Part shown: positions 16,779 through 25,331 of the stretch, one piece after another
How the letters are laid out: each line of letters opens with the position of its first letter
How positions within the stretch are numbered: position 1 is the stretch's first letter
DNA from: Streptomyces narbonensis
GTDB taxonomy: Bacteria; Actinomycetota; Actinomycetes; Streptomycetales; Streptomycetaceae
Direction of reading: 5' to 3'
NCBI RefSeq assembly: GCF_014649015.1
Contig: NZ_BMSF01000019.1
Span: forward strand, 62,001-126,000
DNA length: 64,000 bases
The notes under the pieces: generated by a model
What the model was told of the DNA's origin: nothing
Database searches by the model: none
The model's input: the letters and a program-made list of their open reading frames with translations, nothing else
Made by a program: the position numbers and the translations under genes

Positions 16779-18752
16779 ATGACGAAGCCATCCCTCCCCG
16801 ACCTCCTCCATGCCGCCGTCTCCGCTGTCGGCGGCACGGAGCGCCCTGGCCAGGTCACCATGGCCGAGGCCGTTGCCGAGGCAATCGACGACAATTCCCA
16901 CCTCCTCGTCCAGGCCGGAACGGGCACGGGCAAGTCGCTCGGCTATCTCGTGCCGGCGCTGGCCCAGGGGGAGCGGGTCGTGGTCGCCACCGCGACACTG
17001 GCGCTCCAGCGCCAGCTCGTCGAGCGCGACCTTCCCCGGACGGTCGACGCGCTGCATCCGCAGCTGCGCCGCCGCCCGCAGTTCGCCATGCTCAAGGGCC
17101 GGTCGAACTACCTCTGCCTGCACCGGCTCCACGAAGGCGTCCCGCAGGACGAGGAGGACGGCCTCTTCGACCCCTTCGAGGCGGCCGCCCCTTCCAGCAA
17201 GCTGGGCCAGGACCTGCTGCGACTGCGTGACTGGTCCGACGAGACGGAGACCGGCGACCGGGACGATCTGACACCGGGCGTCTCCGACAAAGCCTGGTCC
17301 CAGGTCTCGGTCTCCTCCCGGGAATGCCTGGGGGCGAGCAAGTGCGCGTACGGGGCGGAGTGCTTCGCCGAGGCGGCCCGCGAGCGGGCCAAGCTCGCCG
17401 ACGTCGTGGTGACCAATCACGCGCTGCTCGCCATCGACGCCATCGAGGGCGCCCCGGTGCTCCCGCAGCACGAGGTGCTGATCGTCGACGAGGCGCATGA
17501 GCTGGTCTCCCGGGTCACCGGTGTGGCCACGGGCGAGCTCACCCCCGGCCAGGTCAACCGCGTCGTGCGCCGGTCCTCGAAGCTCGTCGACGAGAAGGTC
17601 GCCGACCAGCTGCAGACCGCCGCCGAGGGCTTCGAGCGGGTCATGGAGCTCGCCCTGCCGGGCCGTCTGGAGAAGATCCCGGAGGACCTCGCCTACGCGT
17701 TGATGGCGCTGCGCGACGCGGCCCGCGCCGTGATCACGGCACTGGGCTCCACCCGGGACCGGTCCGTGCAGGACGAGGACGCCGTCCGCAAGCAGGCCAT
17801 GGCCTCCGTGGAGACGGTCCACGGCGTCGCCGAGCGGATCACTCAGGGCTCGGAGTACGACGTCGTCTGGTACGAGCGGCATGACCGGTTCGGAGCATCG
17901 CTGCGGGTGGCTCCGCTGACGGTCTCGGGCCTGCTGCGGGAGAAGCTCTTCACGGAGCGCTCCGTCGTCCTGGCCTCGGCCACCCTCAAGCTCGGCGGCG
18001 ACTTCAACGGGGTCGGGGCCTCGCTCGGCCTCGCGCCCGAGGGCACCACGGGAGACGACCTGCCGGTCTGGAAGGGCATCGACGTCGGCTCCCCGTTCGA
18101 CTACCCGAAGCAGGGCATCCTGTACGTCGCCAAGCACCTGTCACGGCCCGCGCGGGACGGTGAGCGGGGCGACATGCTCGACGAGCTCGCCGAGCTGATG
18201 GAGGCGGCCGGCGGCCGTACGCTCGGCCTCTTCTCCTCGATGCGGGCTGCCCAGCAGGCGGCGGAGGAGCTGCGGAGCAGGATTCCGGAGCTGCCCATCC
18301 TGCTGCAGGGCGAGGACACCCTCGGTGAGCTGATCAAGAACTTCGCCGCAGACCCGAAGACCTGCCTCTTCGGCACGCTCTCGCTCTGGCAGGGCGTGGA
18401 CGTCCCGGGCGCCAGCTGCCAGCTGGTCGTCATGGACAAGATTCCGTTCCCGCGGCCGGACGACCCGCTGATGAGCGCGCGCCAGAAGGCGGTCGAGGAG
18501 GCCGGTGGCAACGGCTTCATGGCGGTCGCCGCCACGCACGCGGCTCTCCTGATGGCGCAGGGCGCCGGTCGGCTCGTGCGGGCGACCGGTGACCGCGGTG
18601 TCGTCGCGGTGCTCGACCCCCGGCTGGCCACCGCGCGGTACGGCAGCTATCTCAAGTCCTCGCTGCCCGACTTCTGGTACACCACGGACCGCAACCAGGT
18701 GCGGAAGTCGCTGGCGGCGATCGACGCGGCCTCGAAGGCGGCGAGCGACTGA
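16779..18752 (+). CDS. dinG: DinG/XPD-family ATP-dependent DNA helicase
   Basis: This is a superfamily 2 helicase of 657 residues with an iron-sulfur cluster. Walker A is QAGTGTGKSLGYLVP near residue 47 and the DEAH box is IVDEAHEL near 237. Cysteines YLCLH, RECLGASKC and GAEC between motifs I and II are the expected 4Fe-4S ligands of the DinG/XPD/Yoa group. The C-terminal helicase half ends with the LFGTLSLWQGVDVPG and AQGAGRLVRATGDRG motifs. It probably resolves R-loops and damaged replication intermediates. There is no clear Shine-Dalgarno; TAGGCT at 16764-16769 is a possible -10, so a very short leader is likely. It is convergent with lexA, and no LexA box was seen upstream. Confidence 0.9.
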   Translation: MTKPSLPDLLHAAVSAVGGTERPGQVTMAEAVAEAIDDNSHLLVQAGTGTGKSLGYLVPALAQGERVVVATATLALQRQLVERDLPRTVDALHPQLRRRPQFAMLKGRSNYLCLHRLHEGVPQDEEDGLFDPFEAAAPSSKLGQDLLRLRDWSDETETGDRDDLTPGVSDKAWSQVSVSSRECLGASKCAYGAECFAEAARERAKLADVVVTNHALLAIDAIEGAPVLPQHEVLIVDEAHELVSRVTGVATGELTPGQVNRVVRRSSKLVDEKVADQLQTAAEGFERVMELALPGRLEKIPEDLAYALMALRDAARAVITALGSTRDRSVQDEDAVRKQAMASVETVHGVAERITQGSEYDVVWYERHDRFGASLRVAPLTVSGLLREKLFTERSVVLASATLKLGGDFNGVGASLGLAPEGTTGDDLPVWKGIDVGSPFDYPKQGILYVAKHLSRPARDGERGDMLDELAELMEAAGGRTLGLFSSMRAAQQAAEELRSRIPELPILLQGEDTLGELIKNFAADPKTCLFGTLSLWQGVDVPGASCQLVVMDKIPFPRPDDPLMSARQKAVEEAGGNGFMAVAATHAALLMAQGAGRLVRATGDRGVVAVLDPRLATARYGSYLKSSLPDFWYTTDRNQVRKSLAAIDAASKAASD

Positions 18753-18754
18753 TC

Positions 18755-18815
18755 CCCTGCCGTGCGTCTCCGCGCACGGCAGGGCCCCGGGACCGGCGCA
18801 GTGGGTCCCGGGGCC
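18755..18815. terminator. double hairpin between convergent dinG and lexA
   Basis: Two GC-rich inverted repeats touch end to end. CCCTGCCGTGCG pairs with CGCACGGCAGGG, and GGCCCCGGGACC pairs with GGTCCCGGGGCC. They nearly fill the 83-base convergent gap and can stop transcription from both sides. Confidence 0.8.
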
Positions 18816-18835
18816 CGGTCAGAGCCGGCGAGGTG

Positions 18836-19624
18836 TCACACGCGCCGGAGCACCGCCACGACCTTGCCGAGGATGGTGGCCTCATCGCCGGGGATCGGCT
18901 GGTACGCCGCGTTGTGCGGGAGGAGCCAGACGTGCCCGTCCTCGCGCTTGAAACGCTTGACCGTGGCCTCGCCGTCGAGCATGGCGGCGACGATGTCGCC
19001 GTTCTCCGCGACGGGCTGGCGGCGGACGGTGACCCAGTCGCCGTCACAGATGGCGGCCTCGATCATCGAGTCGCCGACGACCTTCAGGACGAACAGCTCG
19101 CCGTCGCCGACCAGCTGCCGGGGGAGCGGGAAGACGTCCTCGACGGACTCCTCGGCCAGGATCGGGCCACCGGCGGCGATCCGGCCGACCAGGGGGACGT
19201 AAGAGGCGGCGGGCTTGCCCGTGGTGTCCGTCGGCTGGGTGCTCGGCTGGTCCGAGCCGCGCACCTCGTACGCCCGGGGGCGGTGTGGGTCACGGCGGAG
19301 GAAGCCCTTGCGCTCCAGCGCCATGAGCTGGTGAGCCACCGACGACGTGCTGGACAGTCCCACGGCCTGGCCGATCTCGCGCATCGACGGCGGGTAGCCG
19401 CGCCGCTGGACCGAGTCCCGGATGACCTCGATCACCCGGCGCTGCCGGTCGGTGAGGCCGGAGCTGTCGGCCCTGATGCCTGGAGGTCGCCCGGGAAGGG
19501 CGCGGGCGGGTCGCCCGGGCTCCTCGCCGTTCATGGCTGCGTCATTCATGGCGTGCACCGGCTCGAGTCGGCCCTGGGAGCGGTCCTGGGCGGTGATGGT
19601 GGCACTGTCTGCGGTGGTGGTCAC
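18836..19624 (-). CDS. lexA: LexA repressor
   Basis: LexA is the SOS-response repressor; RecA filaments trigger its self-cleavage. The 262-residue protein has an N-terminal winged helix (LTDRQRRVIEVIRDSVQRRGYPPSMREIG), the Ala-Gly cleavage site in GRIAAGGP, catalytic Ser in VVGDSMIEAAI and Lys in EATVKRFKRE. The N-terminal extension of about 45 residues before LTDRQ is normal for Streptomyces LexA. GTG 19624 was chosen because GAGAGGGG lies about ten bases upstream. A near-perfect LexA box lies 67-82 bases before the start, which indicates autorepression. Confidence 0.95.
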   Translation of the reverse strand: MTTTADSATITAQDRSQGRLEPVHAMNDAAMNGEEPGRPARALPGRPPGIRADSSGLTDRQRRVIEVIRDSVQRRGYPPSMREIGQAVGLSSTSSVAHQLMALERKGFLRRDPHRPRAYEVRGSDQPSTQPTDTTGKPAASYVPLVGRIAAGGPILAEESVEDVFPLPRQLVGDGELFVLKVVGDSMIEAAICDGDWVTVRRQPVAENGDIVAAMLDGEATVKRFKREDGHVWLLPHNAAYQPIPGDEATILGKVVAVLRRV

Positions 19625-19690
19625 GTCGTCGGCCCCTCTCGAATTTGTCTCCCTGGCTGGCACAACGGTAGTGGCTTTCGAAAGGTTGCG

Positions 19691-19706
19691 CCAAACACAC
19701 GTTCGA
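19691..19706 (-). promoter_or_regulatory. LexA (SOS) box
   Basis: Read on the minus strand, TCGAACGTGTGTTTGG contains CGAACGTGTGTTTG, which matches every position of the actinobacterial SOS consensus CGAACRNRYGTTYG. It sits just upstream of lexA and should mediate autoregulation. Confidence 0.85.
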
Positions 19707-19918
19707 GTGAAAATTCGCAGATTGCCTTACGCGTGTATGCGTGGGGGTGTATGAGTACCGTCACTCCGCAGCACCCCGCGAACCCAATTCGGTCATTACG
19801 GTAGCCTTCGCCGCTGGGTTCGCGGACATCCGGTGTGCACTCCCAGTGTCGCACCCGGAAGGGTTGGGACGTGGGAGCGGGCGGTCCGCGACACGCGCAA
19901 GGGTCGGAATCGCCCCTA

Positions 19919-19934
19919 ACCCAAGATCTAGTGG
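19919..19934 (+). promoter_or_regulatory. NrdR box 1
   Basis: ACCCAAGATCTAGTGG resembles the NrdR consensus ACACWATATWTWGTGT, with the right half TAGTG well kept. Its start is exactly 31 bases before that of the second box, the three-helical-turn spacing typical of NrdR operator pairs. It should mediate repression of nrdRJ when dATP/ATP load NrdR. Confidence 0.75.
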
Positions 19935-19949
19935 TTGGATGGCATCGAC

Positions 19950-19965
19950 CACCCAGGGGTAGTGG
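19950..19965 (+). promoter_or_regulatory. NrdR box 2
   Basis: CACCCAGGGGTAGTGG keeps the outer C and the TAGTG half of the NrdR consensus but is more degenerate in the centre. Its value comes mostly from the 31-base phasing to box 1 and its location upstream of nrdR. Confidence 0.65.
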
Positions 19966-20075
19966 TCCCCGGTCTGCCGGGGCCGCTCGCATCACCTATG
20001 CTGGAGGTCGCTTCGCAGGGCCTTGACGGGTCGGGCGAGGCTCATCAGTCGTGCCGTGAGGGAGGGTCGGAAGCC

Positions 20076-20585
20076 ATGCACTGCCCCTTCTGCAGGCACC
20101 CCGACAGCCGTGTCGTCGACAGTCGCACCACCGACGACGGGACGTCGATCCGACGCCGCCGGCAGTGCCCCGACTGCTCCCGCCGCTTCACCACGGTGGA
20201 GACGTGTTCCCTCATGGTCGTGAAGCGGTCCGGTGTCACCGAGCCCTTCAGCCGCACCAAGGTCATCTCGGGTGTGCGCAAGGCGTGCCAGGGGCGACCG
20301 GTCACCGAGGACGCCCTCGCCAAGCTCGGCCAGCGGGTCGAAGAGGCGGTGCGCGCCACCGGCAGCGCCGAGCTGACCACCCACGACGTGGGTCTGGCCA
20401 TCCTCGGTCCCCTGCAGGAGCTCGACCTCGTCGCGTACCTGCGCTTCGCGTCCGTGTACAAGGCCTTCGACAGCCTCGAAGACTTCGAGACCGCCATCGT
20501 GGAACTCCGCGAGCGGTCGCCCGGTGAGAACCGCGGGACCGGGGCGACCCCTGAGGTCCCCGTTCCCGCCACCGCCGCCGACTGA
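20076..20585 (+). CDS. nrdR: transcriptional repressor NrdR
   Basis: NrdR senses dATP/ATP and represses ribonucleotide reductase genes. The 169-residue protein has the N-terminal zinc ribbon MHCPFCRHPDSRV...RRRRQCPDCSRRF with four cysteines, followed by the ATP-cone domain (VVKRSGVTEPFSRTKVISGVRKAC). The C-terminal 20 residues are a Pro/Ala tail. ATG 20076 begins right at the zinc ribbon and is preceded by GGGAGGG. It is followed by nrdJ after 172 bases in the same direction. Two phased NrdR boxes lie upstream, consistent with autoregulation of an nrdRJ unit. Confidence 0.97.
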   Translation: MHCPFCRHPDSRVVDSRTTDDGTSIRRRRQCPDCSRRFTTVETCSLMVVKRSGVTEPFSRTKVISGVRKACQGRPVTEDALAKLGQRVEEAVRATGSAELTTHDVGLAILGPLQELDLVAYLRFASVYKAFDSLEDFETAIVELRERSPGENRGTGATPEVPVPATAAD

Positions 20586-20757
20586 TCGGCGGTCCGGGCC
20601 GACCACGGCCCGGCGATCGGCCGCCGAGCGGCCCGACAGACGTGCCCCGGGTGACCCGCGCGGTCCTCGTGGCAGCAGTACCGAAAGACGTACAGAAGAC
20701 GGTGCCCTGGGACTTTCTGGGCGCCAAAGTGTGTTTTGCCCGTATATGGGAGGCGGC

Positions 20758-23658
20758 ATGACAGAGACGGCGAGCGGCCCGGCACGTGGTTCCCGCAACA
20801 AGGGAGCCAAGTCGGCGAGCAAGGGCCTGCGTATCGAGCGCATCCACACCACCCCTGGCGTGCATCCGTACGACGAGGTGGCCTGGGAGCGTCGTGACGT
20901 CGTCATGACCAACTGGCGCGACGGCTCGATCAACTTCGAGCAGCGTGGCGTCGAGTTCCCCGACTTCTGGTCGGTGAACGCGGTCAACATCGTCACCAGC
21001 AAGTACTTCCGCGGAGCCGTCGGCACCCCGCAGCGCGAGACCGGTCTCAAGCAGCTCATCGACCGGATCGTGAAGACGTACACGAAGGCCGGCGAGGAGT
21101 ACGGCTACTTCGCGTCGCCCGCCGACGCCGAGATCTTCGAGCACGAGCTGGCCTACGCCCTCCTGCACCAGATCTTCAGCTTCAACTCGCCGGTCTGGTT
21201 CAACGTCGGCACCCCGCAGCCCCAGCAGGTCTCCGCCTGCTTCATCCTGTCCGTCGACGACTCCATGGAGTCCATCCTCGACTGGTACAAGGAAGAGGGC
21301 ATGATCTTCAAGGGCGGCTCCGGCGCCGGCCTGAACCTCTCCCGCATCCGCTCCTCCAAGGAGCTGCTCTCCTCCGGCGGCAACGCCTCCGGCCCGGTCT
21401 CCTTCATGCGCGGCGCCGACGCCTCCGCGGGAACCATCAAGTCGGGCGGCGCGACCCGCCGTGCGGCCAAGATGGTCATCCTCGACGTCGACCACCCCGA
21501 CATCGAGAACTTCATCGAGACCAAGGTCAAGGAGGAGGAGAAGATCCGCGCCCTCCGTGACGCGGGCTTCGACATGGACCTGGGCGGCGACGACATCACG
21601 TCCGTCCAGTACCAGAACGCCAACAACTCCGTCCGCGTGAACGACACGTTCATGAAGGCCGTCGAGTCCGGTGGCAAGTTCGGTCTCACCTCCCGCATGA
21701 CGGGCGAGGTCATCGAGGAGGTCGACGCCAAGTCGCTCTTCCGCAAGATGGCCGAGGCCGCCTGGGCCTGCGCCGACCCGGGCATCCAGTACGACGACAC
21801 GATCAACCACTGGCACACCTGCCCCGAGTCCGGCCGCATCAACGGCTCGAACCCGTGCAGCGAGTACATGCACCTGGACAACACGTCCTGCAACCTCGCC
21901 TCGCTGAACCTCATGAAGTTCCTCAAGGACGACGGCAAGGGCAACCAGTCCTTCGACGTCGAGCGCTTCGCCAAGGTCGTCGAGCTCGTCATCACGGCGA
22001 TGGACATCTCCATCTGCTTCGCCGACTTCCCGACCGAGAAGATCGGCGAGAACACCCGCGCCTTCCGCCAGCTCGGCATCGGCTACGCCAACCTCGGCGC
22101 CCTGCTGATGGCGACCGGCCACGCGTACGACTCCGACGGCGGCCGCGCCCTCGCCGGTGCCATCTCCTCCCTGATGACCGGCACCTCGTACAAGCGCTCC
22201 GCCGAGCTCGCCGCGGTCGTCGGCGCCTACGACGGCTACGCCCGCAACGCCGAGCCGCACCAGCGCGTCATGCAGCAGCACGCCGACGAGAACACCAAGG
22301 CCGTCCGCATGGACGACCTGGACTCGCCGATCTGGGCCGCCGCGACGGAGGCCTGGCAGGACGTGATCCGCCTCGGCGCCAAGAACGGCTTCCGCAACGC
22401 CCAGGCCTCGGTCATCGCCCCGACCGGCACCATCGGTCTCGCGATGTCCTGCGACACCACCGGCCTCGAGCCCGACCTCGCCCTGGTCAAGTTCAAGAAG
22501 CTCGTCGGCGGCGGCTCGATGCAGATCGTCAACGGCACCGTCCCGCAGGCCCTGCGCCGCCTGGGCTACCAGGAGGAGCAGATCGAGGCGATCGTCGCCC
22601 ACATCGCCGAGAACGGCAATGTGATCGACGCCCCCGGCCTGAAGGCCGAGCACTACGAGGTCTTCGACTGCGCGATGGGCGAGCGTTCCATCTCCGCGAT
22701 GGGCCACGTCCGCATGATGGCCGCCATCCAGCCGTGGATCTCGGGCGCCCTCTCCAAGACCGTGAACCTGCCGGAGACGGCCACGGTCGAGGACGTCGAG
22801 GAGGTCTACTTCGAGGCCTGGAAGATGGGCGTCAAGGCGCTCGCGATCTACCGCGACAACTGCAAGGTCGGCCAGCCGCTCTCCGCGAAGAAGAAGGAGG
22901 ACGAGAAGGCCGAGGTCACCGCGAAGTCCGAGGCGACGATCCGCGAGGCCGTCGAGAAGGTCGTCGAGTACCGTCCGGTCCGCAAGCGTCTGCCCAAGGG
23001 CCGTCCGGGGATCACCACCTCCTTCACCGTGGGTGGCGCCGAGGGCTACATGACCGCCAACTCCTACCCGGACGACGGTCTCGGCGAGGTCTTCCTCAAG
23101 ATGTCCAAGCAGGGCTCGACCCTCGCCGGCATGATGGACGCCTTCTCCATCGCCGTCTCCGTCGGTCTGCAGTACGGCGTTCCGCTGGAGACCTACGTCT
23201 CGAAGTTCACGAACATGCGCTTCGAGCCGGCCGGCATGACGGACGACCCGGACGTCCGGATGGCGCAGTCGATCGTCGACTACATCTTCCGTCGCCTGGC
23301 GCTCGACTTCCTGCCCTTCGAGACCCGCTCCGCCCTCGGCATCCACTCCGCCGAGGAGCGTCAGCGCCACCTCGACACCGGCTCGTACGAGCAGGCAGAG
23401 GAGGACGAGGTCGACGTCGAGGCGCTGGCCCAGTCCGCGCCCCGCGCCCAGGAACTGAAGGCCGTCGCGGCCCCGGTCCCGGCCCCGCAGGTCGAGGTCC
23501 CGGCCGTGAAGCAGGCGCACACCTCGGCGGAGCTCGTCGAGATGCAGCTCGGCATCAGCGCCGACGCCCCGCTCTGCTTCTCCTGCGGTACGAAGATGCA
23601 GCGCGCCGGCTCCTGCTACATCTGCGAGGGCTGCGGTTCCACCAGCGGCTGCAGCTGA
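20758..23658 (+). CDS. nrdJ: vitamin B12-dependent (class II) ribonucleotide reductase
   Basis: NrdJ reduces ribonucleotides to deoxyribonucleotides with adenosylcobalamin, so it works with or without oxygen. The 966-residue protein has VSACFILS with the N-terminal redox cysteine, GSGAGLNLSRIRS, NPCSEYMHLDNTSCNLASLN with the radical Cys and catalytic Asn/Glu, and PTGTIGLAMSCDTTG for phosphate binding. The long C-terminal extension ends in a Cys-rich zinc-ribbon-like tail (CFSCGTKMQRAGSCYICEGC) that includes the electron-transfer cysteines. GGAGG lies four bases before ATG 20758; in-frame ATG 20746 would overlap that site. Streptomycetes also carry a class Ia enzyme elsewhere. NrdR control is expected. 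Confidence 0.97.
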   Translation: MTETASGPARGSRNKGAKSASKGLRIERIHTTPGVHPYDEVAWERRDVVMTNWRDGSINFEQRGVEFPDFWSVNAVNIVTSKYFRGAVGTPQRETGLKQLIDRIVKTYTKAGEEYGYFASPADAEIFEHELAYALLHQIFSFNSPVWFNVGTPQPQQVSACFILSVDDSMESILDWYKEEGMIFKGGSGAGLNLSRIRSSKELLSSGGNASGPVSFMRGADASAGTIKSGGATRRAAKMVILDVDHPDIENFIETKVKEEEKIRALRDAGFDMDLGGDDITSVQYQNANNSVRVNDTFMKAVESGGKFGLTSRMTGEVIEEVDAKSLFRKMAEAAWACADPGIQYDDTINHWHTCPESGRINGSNPCSEYMHLDNTSCNLASLNLMKFLKDDGKGNQSFDVERFAKVVELVITAMDISICFADFPTEKIGENTRAFRQLGIGYANLGALLMATGHAYDSDGGRALAGAISSLMTGTSYKRSAELAAVVGAYDGYARNAEPHQRVMQQHADENTKAVRMDDLDSPIWAAATEAWQDVIRLGAKNGFRNAQASVIAPTGTIGLAMSCDTTGLEPDLALVKFKKLVGGGSMQIVNGTVPQALRRLGYQEEQIEAIVAHIAENGNVIDAPGLKAEHYEVFDCAMGERSISAMGHVRMMAAIQPWISGALSKTVNLPETATVEDVEEVYFEAWKMGVKALAIYRDNCKVGQPLSAKKKEDEKAEVTAKSEATIREAVEKVVEYRPVRKRLPKGRPGITTSFTVGGAEGYMTANSYPDDGLGEVFLKMSKQGSTLAGMMDAFSIAVSVGLQYGVPLETYVSKFTNMRFEPAGMTDDPDVRMAQSIVDYIFRRLALDFLPFETRSALGIHSAEERQRHLDTGSYEQAEEDEVDVEALAQSAPRAQELKAVAAPVPAPQVEVPAVKQAHTSAELVEMQLGISADAPLCFSCGTKMQRAGSCYICEGCGSTSGCS

Positions 23659-23723
23659 CCGCGAGCGGTATCGCGTCCCGGGCGGCGGTGAGCTACCGCC
23701 GCCAGGGGCGCTGAGCCTCACCT

Positions 23724-23760
23724 GAGAGAGGGCGTCGACCATCGGTCGGCGCCCTCTCTC
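23724..23760. terminator. hairpin terminator between nrdJ and terD-like gene
   Basis: GAGAGAGGGCG pairs with CGCCCTCTCTC around a further paired TCGACC/GGTCGG inner stem. It lies in the convergent gap and can act in both directions. Confidence 0.85.
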
Positions 23761-23781
23761 GCGTCATCGTGGGGGAGCCCC

Positions 23782-24312
23782 TCAGGCGGGTGCGGATCCG
23801 AGGAGCGTCGCGAAGGCGCGGGGGTCGGCGTCGAAGCCGCGGCTGATCGGACGGTACGACCAGCCGTCCGCGCCGTCCCGGGTGAACTCCACGACCGTCG
23901 CCGACAGCGCGCCCTGCACGTCCGCGAAGTCGTGGTTCAGCAGGTCGGTGTACCCCTCGCGGATACGTATGCCGGTGTTCGCTATGTCGCCGAAGACCAG
24001 CCTGCCGCCACCCTGCTGCACGGTCACGCCCACCACCACGCGCGCGTACTTGGGTGCCAGCCGGTCCAGCTCCAGCGTCATCGCTTCGTCGTAGCCGAAT
24101 CCCTGGCCCGTACGGCTGTCGCGGTGGAGCGTGATCGTGCCGTCGGGGGAGCGGCTGCCGAAGTGCACCAGGTAGACCGGGGAGCCGTGCGGGTCGTCGG
24201 CCGTGAAGACGCCGGCGACGAGATCCAGGTCGTGGGCCGGCGTGCCCGTCGGGGCAGGGTCCCACTTGAGCGTCACCTCGACCTTCGCCACGCCCTTGTT
24301 GAGTCCGCTCAC
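23782..24312 (-). CDS. TerD/TerE family stress protein
   Basis: This is a 176-residue member of the TerD family, calcium-binding proteins linked to tellurite resistance and general stress. It has the VEVTLKWDP start, HDLDLVAGVF (the DLD calcium motif), SPDGTITLHRDSRTGQGFGYDEAM, and a conserved C-terminal half with RIREGYTDLLNHDF. GTG 24312 follows GAGAGGGGA. Longer frames would add a non-conserved leader. It stands alone here, not in a tellurite operon; streptomycetes carry many TerD paralogues, so its individual role is unknown. Confidence 0.88.
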   Translation of the reverse strand: MSGLNKGVAKVEVTLKWDPAPTGTPAHDLDLVAGVFTADDPHGSPVYLVHFGSRSPDGTITLHRDSRTGQGFGYDEAMTLELDRLAPKYARVVVGVTVQQGGGRLVFGDIANTGIRIREGYTDLLNHDFADVQGALSATVVEFTRDGADGWSYRPISRGFDADPRAFATLLGSAPA

Positions 24313-24458
24313 GGTGCTTCCCCTCTCCACGCACGCCCCCGCGCACGCCTCGCCTCGACCGTCGCCCCGCCACGCTCGAAAGCCCGTGGTCGCGGGGAGA
24401 TTGCTCATGGTGTCATGGGCCTACGACAGTGGACCCGACGGTGGAGGGGGAGAGCGGT

Positions 24459-25289
24459 TTGTGGAGTGGTGACGAGCTGGATCTCGACGCTTATCTGGCT
24501 CGAATCGGCTACGACATCGGACGGGACGGGGAACTCTCCACCGATCTGCGGACGTTGAAGGCGATACACCGGGCGCACGTCCGGTCCATTCCCTTCGAGA
24601 ACCTCGACGTGGCGCTCGGCCGACAGGTCCCCCTGGACCTCAAGAGCCTTCAGGCCAAGCTCGTCGGCCGTCGCCGAGGCGGCTACTGCTACGAACAGAA
24701 CTCGCTCCTCGCGGCGGCGCTGGAGCGGATCGGCTTCCCGGTCGCCGGGCGCGGAGCCCGCAACCGCACCCGGGGTGCGGCGCTGCCACCCGTCACGCAC
24801 GCACTGCTGGTCGTCCAGGTGGAGGGCGAACAGTGGCTCGCCGACGCGGGGTTCGGCTGGCAGGGGCCGCTGGAGCCGGTGCCTCTGAGGGACGGCGCGC
24901 GCGTGGAGCAGGGCGGCTGGACGTTCGGGACGAAGGTCGAGGGCGAGGGCATCCACGTCCTGCGCACCCTGCGTCCGCACGGCTGGACCGATCTGTACGC
25001 GTTCTCGCCACAGACGCTGTACCCGGCCGACTTCATGGTCATGAACCACTTCAGCAGCAGCCACCCGGAGTCGCGCTTCCTCGGCCAGGTCGTGGCGCAG
25101 CAGCCCGGGGCCGAGGTGCGCAGGGCGCTGGTGCGCGAGACGCTGACGAGCGTGCGGACGGACGGTGCCACCGAGGAACGGGTGGTGACCGTGGGTGAGT
25201 TGGCGGCGACGTTGGAGGAGGACTTCGGCATCGAGGTGGACGACGAGGAGCGTGCCGGCCTCGAACGGGTGCACACGGAGCGAGTCTGA
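24459..25289 (+). CDS. nat: arylamine N-acetyltransferase
   Basis: This enzyme transfers an acetyl group from acetyl-CoA to arylamines, hydrazines or, in some bacteria, biosynthetic amines. The protease-like catalytic triad is present: Cys in RRGGYCYEQN, His in VTHALLVV and Asp in LADAGFGW. The ENLDVALGRQVPLD and RSIPFEN segments are family signatures. It has about 276 residues, a normal length. TTG 24459 was chosen because GGAGGGGGAG (24443-24452) lies seven bases upstream and the protein then starts at the conserved SGDELDLDAYLARIGY; GTG 24429 or 24441 are alternatives. It is followed after 42 bases by a DUF4937-like gene. Confidence 0.9.
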   Translation: MWSGDELDLDAYLARIGYDIGRDGELSTDLRTLKAIHRAHVRSIPFENLDVALGRQVPLDLKSLQAKLVGRRRGGYCYEQNSLLAAALERIGFPVAGRGARNRTRGAALPPVTHALLVVQVEGEQWLADAGFGWQGPLEPVPLRDGARVEQGGWTFGTKVEGEGIHVLRTLRPHGWTDLYAFSPQTLYPADFMVMNHFSSSHPESRFLGQVVAQQPGAEVRRALVRETLTSVRTDGATEERVVTVGELAATLEEDFGIEVDDEERAGLERVHTERV

Positions 25290-25319
25290 CGCGTACTGCC
25301 GGGGCGCTCGCGAGGCCCG

Positions 25320-25325
25320 TACGAT
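25320..25325 (+). promoter_or_regulatory. -10 element, probable leaderless transcript
   Basis: TACGAT ends six bases before the GTG of the downstream gene, which has no Shine-Dalgarno. This matches the TANNNT-N6-start arrangement of leaderless actinobacterial genes. No -35 is obvious. Confidence 0.5.
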
Positions 25326-25331
25326 GGCGCG

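Larger units (their letters stand above)
19625..20075. other. divergent control region lexA / nrdRJ
   Basis: This 451-base gap holds a LexA box near the lexA side and two NrdR boxes near the nrdR side, listed separately. GGGAGGG at 20060-20066 is the nrdR ribosome-binding site. TATGCT at 19997-20002 is a possible -10 for nrdR. No gene was recognised within it. Confidence 0.6.

Noticed and set aside
20302..23742. A 1146-codon open frame antisense to nrdJ
   Set aside because: nrdJ is unambiguous on the plus strand; the antisense translation is low-complexity and has no domain.
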